From Bacteroidia bacterium (lineage in GTDB: Bacteria > Bacteroidota > Bacteroidia > Bacteroidales > Azobacteroidaceae), in the NCBI GenBank assembly GCA_025999115.1, contig BNWW01000047.1:1-15511 (forward strand): a stretch of DNA of 15,511 bases. The letters are read 5' to 3'. Below are positions 1 to 7,812 of this stretch, piece by piece (positions within the stretch are counted from its first letter, which is position 1; each line of letters begins with the position of its first letter). The notes beneath the pieces were generated by a model, which was not told the origin of the DNA, made no database searches, and saw only the letters and a list, made by a program, of their open reading frames with translations. A program made the position numbers and the translations under genes.

Positions 1-2
1 TC

Positions 3-204
3 GCTTGCGGAAGCATAGACTTACCATGGATAAAAACAAAAGGAGAACATTATCGTAATTTTGCGTGGCAAGGCGGATATTCCGGTTATTCGGTAAGTCA
101 GTCGAAAAGTGTCCACAGTAGAAAAATATATCGAGGAACAAAAAGAACATCACAAAAAAATTGCATTCAAAGAAGAATACGTACAATTCTTGAAAGAATA
201 TGGA
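3..204 (+). pseudogene. REP-associated tyrosine (Y1/IS200-like) transposase, 3' remnant with frameshift
   Basis: Two adjacent frames together give the C-terminal part of a RAYT/Y1 transposase. Frame 3 (from base 3) reads WIKTKG, EHYRNFAWQGGYSGYSVSQS; frame 1 (from about base 107) continues STVEKYIEEQKEHHKK and FKEEYVQFLKEYG. The order 'FAWQ-G-GY..SVSQS - V..YI..Q.EHH - F..E....L...G' is the usual end of this family. One extra base in the run at 104-109 (cgaaaag) breaks the frame between SVSQSK and STVEKY. The normal ending after the final glycine (usually DEKYLW or similar) is missing. Frame 1 stays open to a TAA at 304-306, but that part lies antisense to prmC and has no family resemblance. 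The 5' part, with the HUH and tyrosine motifs, is outside the window. The family mobilises REP palindromes; this copy is very probably dead. Confidence 0.75.
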
Positions 205-243
205 AATCCAAATACCACTCAAATCATTCAAAATCAGATCTTT

Positions 244-705
244 TTAATCAATTATGCAGGGCAACGCACAAATCATCCGGTCATTCCCCGAAATATCCTG
301 TTTTAATTGAATATTCCGGAATCCTTTCCCGCGAAGCATCTCTGCTACGCTTTTTCCGAAAAGAGAACCTGTTTCAAAAAACAACATTCCTTCCTGTTTC
401 AAGGCGCGAAGAGCAAAATCGGCGATAGCTTCGTAAAACAGCAACGGGCGGTCTTCGGGAACAAATAAAGCTTCATGCGGTTCGTAGTTCAAAACATTGG
501 CGCTCATTTCCGCTTTTTCCGAAGGCGCTATGTAGGGCGGATTGCTGATGATGAGGGTGAAGTCTTTAAGTTTTAAAGTCTTCAAGTCTTTAAGAATATT
601 TTCTTGGAAAAAGGAAACTTTCACTTGATTGAATAGTGCATTTTCTTGCGCAATGGATAAAGCGTTTCCGGAAATATCCAAAGCAAAAACTTCGGCTTCC
701 GGTAA
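244..705 (-). CDS. prmC: Peptide chain release factor N5-glutamine methyltransferase, C-terminal half (truncated at a junction)
   Basis: PrmC/HemK methylates the glutamine of the GGQ motif of release factors RF1 and RF2 in the cytoplasm, using S-adenosylmethionine. Read on the minus strand, the visible part starts LPEAEVFALDISGNAL (end of the SAM-binding motif, with the acidic residue after the second beta strand). It continues through the diagnostic catalytic NPPY in LIISNPPYIAPSE, then the PrmC-typical NVLNYEPHEALFVPEDRPLLFYEAI, and ends MICALPCIID with TAA at 244-246. About 153 residues remain of the usual 280 or so: the helical N-terminal domain and the first glycine-rich SAM motif are absent because the sequence changes into susC at about 695-705. 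The first in-window start-like codon (TTG at 681) is internal, not the true start. The remaining frame is undamaged, so truncation is either recent or an assembly effect. The window does not show an intact copy. Confidence 0.9.
   Translation of the reverse strand, partial: LPEAEVFALDISGNALSIAQENALFNQVKVSFFQENILKDLKTLKLKDFTLIISNPPYIAPSEKAEMSANVLNYEPHEALFVPEDRPLLFYEAIADFALRALKQEGMLFFETGSLFGKSVAEMLRGKGFRNIQLKQDISGNDRMICALPCIID
560..594 (-). repeat. Short degenerate tandem motif inside prmC
   Basis: Bases 560-594 repeat variants of 'aagtctt' (aagtctttaag, aaagtcttc, aagtctttaag). On the prmC strand this gives a Leu/Lys/Asp-rich stretch, LKDLKTLKLKDF, immediately before the beta strand leading to NPPY. 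This segment is variable in PrmC proteins, so a small slippage expansion is plausible, but the repeat is short and imperfect. Confidence 0.35.
694..705. other. Junction joining truncated prmC to truncated susC
   Basis: Minus-strand PrmC homology runs up to LPEAEVFAL (to about base 705). Plus-strand SusC homology begins at GKTGNQEG (from base 701, possibly 695). The two signals meet or overlap by only a few bases, and neither gene has its other half anywhere in the window. No insertion sequence, tRNA, target duplication or long repeat marks the point. A genuine recombination or deletion breakpoint and a chimeric assembly join are both possible. Confidence 0.75.
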
Positions 706-1825
706 AACAGGTAATCAGGAAGGAATTGGTGCGTATGCCTATCAAGCCCAGATTACAGGTGGCGGTAATTATAAAAACAAAAGTGGAATCTATATCTCTA
801 ACTACGGAAATGAAGATTTGCGATGGGAAACTGCCGACCAGTACGATTTGGGATTCGATTTAGCCTTATTGAACGGCAAAATCAATATGATTGCCGATGT
901 GTATTTGAAAAACACGTATGATTTGCTCTACTCAAAACCTGTTCCAATAACCTCTTTCAGCTCTTCCGTCGTTTCCAATATCGGTTCCATACAGAACAAG
1001 GGGATAGAATTTGCCATTAACGGACATTTCAATATAGGAAAAGTAAAATGGACTTCTTCATTCAACATTGCGCATAACTCCAACAAATTGACAAAATTAT
1101 TGGACAATGATCAGATTCTTTCAATCAATTCCGGCACCAAAGCATACGCGGTGGGTCACGAAATCGGCTCCTGGTATATGTATAAAGCCGTAGGAATTTA
1201 TCAATACGATGAAGAGGTGCCCCAAGGGCTTTACGATACAGGCGTGCGTGCCGGCGATGTGAAATACGAAGGCGATGAAGACGGGGTCATCAACTCTGAC
1301 GATTTGCGCTTTGTCGGTTCTACCAATCCGAAAGTAGCCGGCGGGTGGAATAACACATTTGCCTATAACGGATGGGAATTTAATTTCCAATTTTCGTACA
1401 AATTCGGGCAGAAAGTTTATAATAATGCCGCACAGCAATCCGAACGTATCGGAGGCAGTTGGGGATTGCGTGAAGTTGCCGCCCTGGAACGCTGGACGGG
1501 TCCCGGAACTTCCAACACCTATCCGCGGGCATACAACTCATTTACCCACAACTACAGAGTTTCTACACGTAATCTGGAAGACGGTTCGTTTGTCCGCTTA
1601 AGGTCGGCTACGCTGAGTTACAACCTGCCGAAACAGTGGATGAAAAAAATCGGAATGAACAATGTAAGACTTTATGTACAAGGAGATAACTTATTGCTTT
1701 TCACAGGCTATACCGGTTACGACCCGGAAAGCATGAACTTTACAGATCCTCAATCGCAAGGCTACGACAATTACATTGTGCCTCAGCCCCGGACAGTTAC
1801 TCTTGGTATAAACGCAACTTTTTAA
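695..1825 (+). CDS. SusC/RagA-family TonB-dependent outer-membrane transporter, C-terminal fragment
   Basis: SusC proteins form the outer-membrane beta-barrel through which SusD-bound oligomers enter the periplasm, powered by TonB. The fragment begins at GKTGNQEGIGAYAYQ, a landmark in the last third of SusC barrels. It then shows further family hallmarks: NEDLRWETADQYDLGFDLAL, then a strand with DVYLKNTYDLLY, SNIGSIQNKGIEFAINGHF, GDVKYEGDEDGVINSDD, FVGSTNPKVAGGWNNTFAYN, SFVRLRSATLSYNLP and the terminal YIVPQPRTVTLGINATF ending in the aromatic residue typical of barrel insertion. About 376 residues remain of the roughly 1000 usual; the signal peptide, carboxypeptidase-like domain, plug and first barrel strands are absent. 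An ATG at 629 in this frame lies in antisense prmC sequence and is not a real start. The gene is followed after 20 bp by its SusD partner. If the junction is real the transporter is dead; if it is an assembly artefact, an intact gene exists elsewhere. Confidence 0.93.
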   Translation, partial: ASGKTGNQEGIGAYAYQAQITGGGNYKNKSGIYISNYGNEDLRWETADQYDLGFDLALLNGKINMIADVYLKNTYDLLYSKPVPITSFSSSVVSNIGSIQNKGIEFAINGHFNIGKVKWTSSFNIAHNSNKLTKLLDNDQILSINSGTKAYAVGHEIGSWYMYKAVGIYQYDEEVPQGLYDTGVRAGDVKYEGDEDGVINSDDLRFVGSTNPKVAGGWNNTFAYNGWEFNFQFSYKFGQKVYNNAAQQSERIGGSWGLREVAALERWTGPGTSNTYPRAYNSFTHNYRVSTRNLEDGSFVRLRSATLSYNLPKQWMKKIGMNNVRLYVQGDNLLLFTGYTGYDPESMNFTDPQSQGYDNYIVPQPRTVTLGINATF

Positions 1826-1845
1826 TGAATTAAACAGCAAATAAT

Positions 1846-3126
1846 ATGAAAAATTATAAAACCCATATCATGGCAATCGTCAGTTTCTTATTTCTGATGT
1901 CATGCAACAACATGCTGGACGAGTATCCGCATAGTGCTATCGCTCCCGACGCTGTCAAAGACAGCGACCTTCCTGCTTTGGAAAACGGAATGTACAATCG
2001 CGTTCAGAATATGCCTCGCGAATCATTTATATTCAATGATTTAATGGGTGGTCTTATTCAGGGAAGTACACACAGTTCCGCCGGCGAGTTAATTAATCTA
2101 TTGACTCAAATAGAGAACGCAACTACACTCAGTGTGTATAGAGGTTATTTTCCGGCACTCGGTCAGGTAACCAATGTGTTGAACGTAACTTCTAAAATGG
2201 GAACTTCCACGTTGGTTGACAAGGCAAAGGGAACTGCACATTTTTTCAGGGCTTACATTTATCTGAACCTGGTTACACACTGGGGCGATGTGCCCATTGT
2301 GGAAAGAGCGACATCGGAACTTGTTTCACGCAATCCTGCTGCGGAGGTCTGGCAATTTATCGACAGAGATATTGACAATGCCATCGCTTTGTTAAGACCG
2401 CTCGACGATGTGGGTGATTATTATTACGCTTCTCAAGATGCTGCCCTGGCTTTGAAAGCAAGAATATTGCTGTATGAAGGCAAGAAAACCGAAGCTGTCC
2501 AAATAGCCGAAGGATTGATTGCTAAACCACGATTTGCATTGGATGATTTCGACAAGATATTTCGCAAGGAACCCAACACCGAAATCATCTTCGCTTTTGA
2601 AAATGTAACGGAAGAATCATCCGTAGCGGTGAGTGAGTTGTTTTACAATTACGCTCATCCCAATAAAGGGTCGTGGTTCTACCGCCCGACCGTAGCCATA
2701 CCTTCGTTGTTCAGCGATGAAGATAACCGGAAAGTCATATCGTGGGATGTTTTCGGCGGGCAGAACTGTTTCAATAAATATCCGAGCGGTCAAACAGGAA
2801 AAGACCCTGTTATATTGTCTCGAATAGCAGAATTGTATCTGATTAGTGCCGAAGCGCAAGGATTGCCGGGTATATCCCGTTTGAACGAATTGCGCCGAAA
2901 AAGAGGATTGTCTGATGTGGCCGCTCCTGCAACGGAAGATGAATACTTGACACTCATTTTAGAGGAACGCACGAAAGAATTTTTGACGGAAGGACACCGG
3001 TGGTACGATTTGGTTCGTACCGGAAGAGGAAGTGAAATCGGGCTACGAGATGCGCAGCATTTGCTGCCGATTCCCGAAGCAGAACGTATCTTAAATCCTA
3101 ATTTAGGTCAAAATAAAGGATACTGA
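1846..3126 (+). CDS. SusD/RagB-family nutrient-binding outer-membrane lipoprotein
   Basis: SusD-like proteins sit as a lid on the SusC barrel and bind the target glycan or peptide at the cell surface. The N-terminus is a lipoprotein signal with lipobox ending LMSC (Cys20), followed by NNMLDEYP, the usual start of mature SusD. Other family signatures are KGTAHFFRAYIYLNLVTHWG (about 129-148), the tetratricopeptide-like helices around 195-230 (ALALKARILLYEGKKTEA), RIAELYLISAEA, NELRRKRGL, EERTKEFLTEGHRWYDLVR (373-391) and the C-terminal LLPIPEAERILNPNLGQNKGY-type ending. At 426 residues it is shorter than the common 500-550, and the loops that normally form the ligand platform are reduced; the frame itself is intact. 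The start at 1846 is preceded by an A/T-rich stretch (aaataat), normal for Bacteroidota. Ligand cannot be predicted from sequence. Confidence 0.95.
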   Translation: MKNYKTHIMAIVSFLFLMSCNNMLDEYPHSAIAPDAVKDSDLPALENGMYNRVQNMPRESFIFNDLMGGLIQGSTHSSAGELINLLTQIENATTLSVYRGYFPALGQVTNVLNVTSKMGTSTLVDKAKGTAHFFRAYIYLNLVTHWGDVPIVERATSELVSRNPAAEVWQFIDRDIDNAIALLRPLDDVGDYYYASQDAALALKARILLYEGKKTEAVQIAEGLIAKPRFALDDFDKIFRKEPNTEIIFAFENVTEESSVAVSELFYNYAHPNKGSWFYRPTVAIPSLFSDEDNRKVISWDVFGGQNCFNKYPSGQTGKDPVILSRIAELYLISAEAQGLPGISRLNELRRKRGLSDVAAPATEDEYLTLILEERTKEFLTEGHRWYDLVRTGRGSEIGLRDAQHLLPIPEAERILNPNLGQNKGY

Positions 3127-3160
3127 TTGAAGTAAAAAATGACAAATAAATAATGAAGAT

Positions 3161-4081
3161 ATGAAAAAACAAAATTTTATTATAGGTTTTTGTTGCTTGT
3201 TGTGTGCTATGACATTCGTTTCCTGTTCGCAGGAAGCAGAATTGACCGTATTCAAAGCGGAGGCTGAGAGCGAATTTGGCAAAAAAGTCATCAAATCCGA
3301 ACTTATCGGAACAGTTCATACCGAGTCGTCAGTGGAGGTAGCAACCGGTGTACGCGAATCATACATGGATTTTTTGTCCATGCGAGGCTATGTAACAAAA
3401 ATTTATGCGTATGAGATAGATTTATCGGTATCGGACATTGATGTGGTCGTGTCTACTGCCGAAAATTACAACTCGACTGCTTACAAAAAGCAGGAACTGA
3501 CGGAACAAGCCCGATTAATTGATGCTCCCGGCAACATCATTTTAGGCGGTATCAACGGCGATGGTTTTAATGCCACCGGCAGACCCAAAGGAATATTGAT
3601 TAAAAACGGAACCGCGATAAAAACGCCGGCAACCAATCCGTCTGCAAGTTATTTTGCAATTACCAACGATAAAAAGGCGGTCATCGGCAACGAAGCAGAT
3701 TTGAAAACAGCAGGTACTGCTCATTTGCGCGATGCTATCGGAGGCGAAGACTGGTTGGTTTTAGACGGCGCAACTATGCCGCAACAAGTGCCTACCGAAG
3801 ACGCAAAAACCGCTATCGGTGTGGCAGGAGACAGCAAAGTCATCCTTTTTGTTGCGGACGGCGGCAATTTTTGGTATTCCCACGGAATGACACTGACCGA
3901 TGTGGCAAAAGTCATGCAAGCCTTGGGAGCGGAAAAAAGTATTGCATTGGCATGTGGTAAATATTCTACTTTTATTGCACGCCGGGACGACCGAATTATT
4001 TTAAGAAACATGCCGATACAGTCAACGAATAAGGTGATAGAAGAACCTGTCAGCAACGGAATCGTTATCGTTAAAAAATAA
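3161..4081 (+). CDS. Lipoprotein with degenerate phosphodiester-glycosidase (NAGPA/DUF2233) domain
   Basis: The N-terminal signal ends in a lipobox FVSC (Cys22), predicting a lipid-anchored envelope protein. Residues from about 55 to 295 follow the NAGPA/DUF2233 layout of single-domain Bacteroides proteins: VTKIYAYEIDLS, then GGINGDGFNATGRPKGILIKNG (131 onwards), an LRDAIGGEDWLVLDG block, AIGVAGDSKVILFVADGGN, and MTLTDVAKVMQALGAEKSIAL. The conserved polar positions differ from its two paralogues here. The HPRS motif is replaced by DAKT (214-217), VDGR by ADGG (232-235), and N-L-D-G-G-G-S-T by LACGKYST (263-270), so the motif Asp becomes Cys265 and two Gly become Lys-Tyr. It is therefore probably a non-catalytic or re-purposed family member. 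It sits 34 bp after susD, the position often taken by surface glycan-binding lipoproteins, and its stop codon abuts the start of the active-looking paralogue. Family assignment is solid; the binding role is inference. Confidence 0.8.
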   Translation: MKKQNFIIGFCCLLCAMTFVSCSQEAELTVFKAEAESEFGKKVIKSELIGTVHTESSVEVATGVRESYMDFLSMRGYVTKIYAYEIDLSVSDIDVVVSTAENYNSTAYKKQELTEQARLIDAPGNIILGGINGDGFNATGRPKGILIKNGTAIKTPATNPSASYFAITNDKKAVIGNEADLKTAGTAHLRDAIGGEDWLVLDGATMPQQVPTEDAKTAIGVAGDSKVILFVADGGNFWYSHGMTLTDVAKVMQALGAEKSIALACGKYSTFIARRDDRIILRNMPIQSTNKVIEEPVSNGIVIVKK

Positions 4082-6400
4082 ATGAAAATGAAAAGGTTAA
4101 TATTGACATTCACGCTTGGTTTTTGCATTGTATTCCGGTTGTTTGCTCAAACGGAAGCCGATGGGATTGCCATACGGAACATCGCGTGGACAACAAAAAA
4201 CGTTTACAACGGGATAGTTTTGAAAACCTGCGAAGCCGTAAGTTTCTTCAATTCAAAACAATCCATCGCGTTCATAGAAATTGATACGCTGACCGCAAAA
4301 GTTGATTTTAAAATTGATTACACGAAAACCGAATTTCAACCGGCCAGTGTTATTGGGAGGCGAAATCATGCTATCGCGGCTATCAACGGAACGTATTTCA
4401 ATGTGAACACCGGAGTATCGTGGCATTTTATGAAAATAGCAGGACAGAATGTAGCGTCTACCGTAACCAACGAATTTTCGACACGGGCAACCGGGGTATT
4501 CACGGTAACAAATGGAGTTGTGGACATTTCCAATTGGAATAAAGAAAAAGAAAGTACTTCCGCCGGTGATGCAGAATATGCCTTGGTTTGCGGTCCGTTA
4601 TTGATGAAGGATAATGTAGATGCTGAACTATGGGATGGCGAAACGCTCTTTTCTACCACAAGGCATCCGCGCTCTTGCGTAGCAAAAACGACTAACGGCA
4701 AGGTGCTTATTATTGCCGTTGACGGACGGCAATCGACCAGGGCAGCCGGAATGAGTTTGCAGGAACTCCGGTATTTTGTTCGTCAGTTGGGCTGTGTGGA
4801 CGCGCTGAATCTCGACGGAGGCGGCTCTACCGCTTTGTACATCGCCGGAGAAACCAAAAACGGCATCGTAAACACACCTATTGACGAAGATATTCGGGGC
4901 AAAGAACGCAATGTCGGAAATATCCTGTATATAACGCCAAAGGATGGCTCAATACCCTACTGCTTTTCGGGAAAAGCACCGGGAGGAGTACCCGATATGC
5001 GTGTATGGCTGAAATCCGATGGCGAAGCAACTGCCGATGTATTCGATTATACGGGCTGGAACGATTTCGACTATCAAAAAAGTACGCCGGAAGCAAAAAT
5101 CGAATGGAACGACAACCGTATCAATTCCTATCCGGCTTTGGCTTTCGACTCGGCAAGCGTGTTGGTGGGCAAACGTAAAGCGGATTATTCTACTTTCTAC
5201 TCGGTCAATACCCTGAATAACAGGGGAACGCTGCTTGGATTTGATGAAACCGGCTCTACACATCCCAAATTCCGCTATTTTCTGATGGCAAGCAACAATG
5301 TGTATGTACACGACGGGAGCAACACAACCGGTGGCGATAACTATGCCTTTATCCCGTATCAGGACAGTTTCAACCAAAATTTCAATCTGTACAATTCGAG
5401 TTTCGGGAAAAAGTACGACAGTTTTGTGTTAAACGGAAAAGAGCAACTCACAGCCAACAGTAATTTTTGTACGCGTGAAAGTATTACGGCTTTTCTTCAT
5501 GTTGGAGCGCGAAATTCGTATCCGGTAACCATTCCCGCCAAAGAGGAATATTTCTATCGGGGCGAAGTGGCTGAAGTGATTGCCTACGTCGATACGCTGA
5601 CCGAACAGGAACATGTTCGGGTAGAATCCTATTTGGCTGTAAAATATGGTATTACGATAGCCAATCCGGAATACCGCTACACCGCTTCGTATGGCAGCAG
5701 ATGGTGGGACGGACACAATGCCAATTACACGCCTTACAGCAATTACATCACTTTTATCGGGCGCGACGACAACTCCGGATTGCTGCAAACCAAATCAAAA
5801 AGCGTTGGAAATCACCTGTTGCCGAAAACAGGTAGCCTGCTGACATTGACGCACGGCAGCAACACCATAGACGATGACCAGTATTTTGTTTGTGTCGGCG
5901 CAAGTACAGATAATTTATCATCGACCACAGACCTCACCTCAGGTAATAAGACTTACCGGGTACTGTCGCGGAACTGGAAATTCAACACATCCGAATCGCT
6001 CTCGCAGCCTTTCAGGGTAGAAATCGATCTGCCTGCCGCATTGACTTTCAACGAAAATCAGGCAGGGATAGTGGTAAAAAACGGAGAAGACTATACCTGG
6101 TATCAAGGAGTGTTGAACGGCGAAAAAACGCAAATTTCGGTAGATAACGTAACCGTTAAAAAAGCCACTCAAATGTATTTAGTGTTGGATAAATCAACGG
6201 TGGGAATCAACAATCCATCTCCCGGTTTTATCCATACAGTGTCCGTCTATTCGTTATCCGGCATTTTACTTTACCGGACAACTACAACAGACAGTTCCGC
6301 GGTGATAAACGCATCGAACTTGGCGAAAGGCGTGTATTTGGTTGTATCGCAAAACGGCAACCAGGAAATTATCGGAAGAGAAAAAGTAGTTATTAATTAA
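4082..6400 (+). CDS. Secreted phosphodiester glycosidase (NAGPA/DUF2233) with LamG-like module and T9SS sorting domain
   Basis: Three modules follow a signal peptide ending near LFAQ (about residue 23). (1) Residues 25-295: NAGPA/DUF2233 domain, the family of the mammalian uncovering enzyme that cleaves GlcNAc-1-phosphodiesters. The family motifs are complete: AIAAINGTYFN (97-107), CGPLLM, RHPRSCVA (194-201), AVDGRQ (213-217) and ALNLDGGGSTALYI (241-254). (2) About 298-530: a concanavalin/LamG-like region with VPDMRVWLKSDG, YPALAFDSAS and the ending EVIAYVDTLTEQEHVRVESY then LAVKYGIT, common in T9SS cargo of Bacteroidota. (3) About 700-772: a type A sorting domain with VSVYSLSGILLYR and LAKGVYLVV. 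The product should be secreted and surface-attached or released. The start ATG at 4082 follows the upstream TAA directly; a second ATG at 4088 would give MKRLIL and is equally possible. The exact phosphodiester cleaved is unknown. Confidence 0.88.
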   Translation: MKMKRLILTFTLGFCIVFRLFAQTEADGIAIRNIAWTTKNVYNGIVLKTCEAVSFFNSKQSIAFIEIDTLTAKVDFKIDYTKTEFQPASVIGRRNHAIAAINGTYFNVNTGVSWHFMKIAGQNVASTVTNEFSTRATGVFTVTNGVVDISNWNKEKESTSAGDAEYALVCGPLLMKDNVDAELWDGETLFSTTRHPRSCVAKTTNGKVLIIAVDGRQSTRAAGMSLQELRYFVRQLGCVDALNLDGGGSTALYIAGETKNGIVNTPIDEDIRGKERNVGNILYITPKDGSIPYCFSGKAPGGVPDMRVWLKSDGEATADVFDYTGWNDFDYQKSTPEAKIEWNDNRINSYPALAFDSASVLVGKRKADYSTFYSVNTLNNRGTLLGFDETGSTHPKFRYFLMASNNVYVHDGSNTTGGDNYAFIPYQDSFNQNFNLYNSSFGKKYDSFVLNGKEQLTANSNFCTRESITAFLHVGARNSYPVTIPAKEEYFYRGEVAEVIAYVDTLTEQEHVRVESYLAVKYGITIANPEYRYTASYGSRWWDGHNANYTPYSNYITFIGRDDNSGLLQTKSKSVGNHLLPKTGSLLTLTHGSNTIDDDQYFVCVGASTDNLSSTTDLTSGNKTYRVLSRNWKFNTSESLSQPFRVEIDLPAALTFNENQAGIVVKNGEDYTWYQGVLNGEKTQISVDNVTVKKATQMYLVLDKSTVGINNPSPGFIHTVSVYSLSGILLYRTTTTDSSAVINASNLAKGVYLVVSQNGNQEIIGREKVVIN

Positions 6401-6433
6401 ATTTTTTAGTATAAACAATTAAAAAAAGTTATC

Positions 6434-7801
6434 ATGAAAAGAATTATTACATTATTTGTGTGTTCAATGCTGTTCGTATCTTCATACGCAGACGTTTCAA
6501 CTTCCTTTGCCGGCGGCGAAGGCACAAAAGAGAACCCTTACAAAATCGAAACTGCCGTACAGTTGGATTCCGTAAGATGGCACATGACGGAGCATTTCGT
6601 CTTGATGAACGACATCAATCTCGAAACATCAGGGTATCCTGTTTTTCGCGGATTGGGTAAAAGAGACACTTCGGAACCGAGCAACAGCTTCACGTCATTT
6701 AATGGAAGTTTCGACGGACAGGGGCATGTTATATCCGGTGTCAATATGATAGGCGCCGGTAACTACTACGGCCTTTTTGCCGTAATAGGCGGCGAAGTCA
6801 GAAATCTGGGCGTTGAAGGCACTTTGCAACTCAATGGAGCTTCCGCCGGACTGCTTGCAGGCTATCTCGGACAAGACGGCTTCCCGTCCATTATCGAAAA
6901 CTGTTACGCGAAAGGAACGGTTGTCATAGCAGGCGACCATGCTACCACAGGGCAAGCCGCCGTTTTACTGGGAGTTCAAACCAAGGCACACAGTATCCTG
7001 CGCAATTGTTATTCGGAAGGCGAAGTCAGCAACACGGCATATACATACAGCGGTGGAATCGTTGGCCGGGTAATGAATGCAGGCGGAACACTGGAAAATT
7101 GTTATTCTACTGCAAATATAAAAGGAGGTGACCATGTGGGCGGTATTACAGGCTCAGTAAACGGCAACAACGTCAACTATACTTATGCCACAGGTAGAGT
7201 AGAAGGCAATGCGAATGTGGGTGGTGTGATAGGAACGGTAGCCATCAATTCGGCTACAAGCGGACACATTGCGGCAAATGCTTCCATCAGCGCAGCTACC
7301 GATCCTGTTGGACGGGTTGCAGGTAACATAGCCGGAACAGTAGCAGACGTATATGGCTTGAAAAATATGGAAATCAAGAAAAACGGAGTGTCGATAAGCG
7401 TATCAAGCAATTTATATGACAAAGACGGATTGACCACCGATTTGGCTGTGCTTCAAGATGTGGAATTGTACGAAGATGAAATAGGTTGGGATTTCGAAGG
7501 CGTATGGACAATGCCCGAAACAGCAGGATTTCCCATATTCCAATGGCAAACTTCCGGAGAAACCGCTATTGCTTCCGCAAGCACAAATGATACAAAAGCA
7601 TTTTTCCAGGGAAACTTGTTGCATATTCAAGAATTGAGTGCTCCGACTGACGTAAGCGTTTATTCTGTAGCCGGACAGTTGATAAAATCAATTAAAAGTC
7701 TAACCGGCAGCACGGTAATTATTGTACCGCACACCGGCGTTTACATTGTTAAATTGGCTTCTAACGAGCAGACAAAAGCTATTAAGGTTATCAATCAATA
7801 A
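6434..7801 (+). CDS. GLUG-repeat surface protein with T9SS sorting domain (first of tandem pair)
   Basis: A signal peptide (cleavage near SYA, about residue 19) is followed by FAGGEGTKENPYKIETAVQL and a strand with FVLMNDINLE, the usual cap of GLUG/beta-helix proteins. GLUG-type repeats follow at about 112-270: YGLFAVIGGEVRNLGVEG, ENCYAKGTVV, RNCYSEGEVSNTAYTYSGGI, ENCYSTANIKGGDHVGGITG and YATGRVEGNANVGGVIG. A closing block GWDFEGVWTMPETAGFPIFQW (about 352-373) and a type A T9SS sorting domain (VSVYSVAGQLIKS, then GVYIVKL, about 395-455) end the 455-residue protein. GLUG repeats are known from surface and adhesin-like proteins, so binding of substrate or matrix is likely; no enzymatic motif is visible. 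It lies 33 bp after the phosphodiester glycosidase gene and 11 bp before its paralogue. Confidence 0.88.
   Translation: MKRIITLFVCSMLFVSSYADVSTSFAGGEGTKENPYKIETAVQLDSVRWHMTEHFVLMNDINLETSGYPVFRGLGKRDTSEPSNSFTSFNGSFDGQGHVISGVNMIGAGNYYGLFAVIGGEVRNLGVEGTLQLNGASAGLLAGYLGQDGFPSIIENCYAKGTVVIAGDHATTGQAAVLLGVQTKAHSILRNCYSEGEVSNTAYTYSGGIVGRVMNAGGTLENCYSTANIKGGDHVGGITGSVNGNNVNYTYATGRVEGNANVGGVIGTVAINSATSGHIAANASISAATDPVGRVAGNIAGTVADVYGLKNMEIKKNGVSISVSSNLYDKDGLTTDLAVLQDVELYEDEIGWDFEGVWTMPETAGFPIFQWQTSGETAIASASTNDTKAFFQGNLLHIQELSAPTDVSVYSVAGQLIKSIKSLTGSTVIIVPHTGVYIVKLASNEQTKAIKVINQ
6767..7240 (+). repeat. GLUG repeat region, first paralogue
   Basis: Protein-level repeat of about 25-35 residues with the pattern NCY[AS].G.V.......GG..G. 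Units centre on NLGVEG, ENCYAKG, RNCYSEG, ENCYSTA and YATGRVEG, the last having lost the N-C pair. The DNA has diverged, so the repeat is visible only in translation. Confidence 0.75.
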
Positions 7802-7812
7802 AAATAAATAGT

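Noticed and set aside
109..306. A stand-alone 65-residue protein starting with GTG at 109
   Set aside because: Its first part is the C-terminal continuation of the frameshifted transposase, and the part after 204 is antisense to prmC without homology.
629..694. ATG at 629 as start of the SusC reading frame
   Set aside because: The first 22 codons lie in sequence that is convincingly prmC on the other strand; they are neither a signal peptide nor SusC-like.
3364..3382. Hairpin catgga / tccatg with a 7-base T-rich loop
   Set aside because: The stem is only 6 bp, lies inside the coding region of the lipoprotein gene and has no T-run after it; probably chance.
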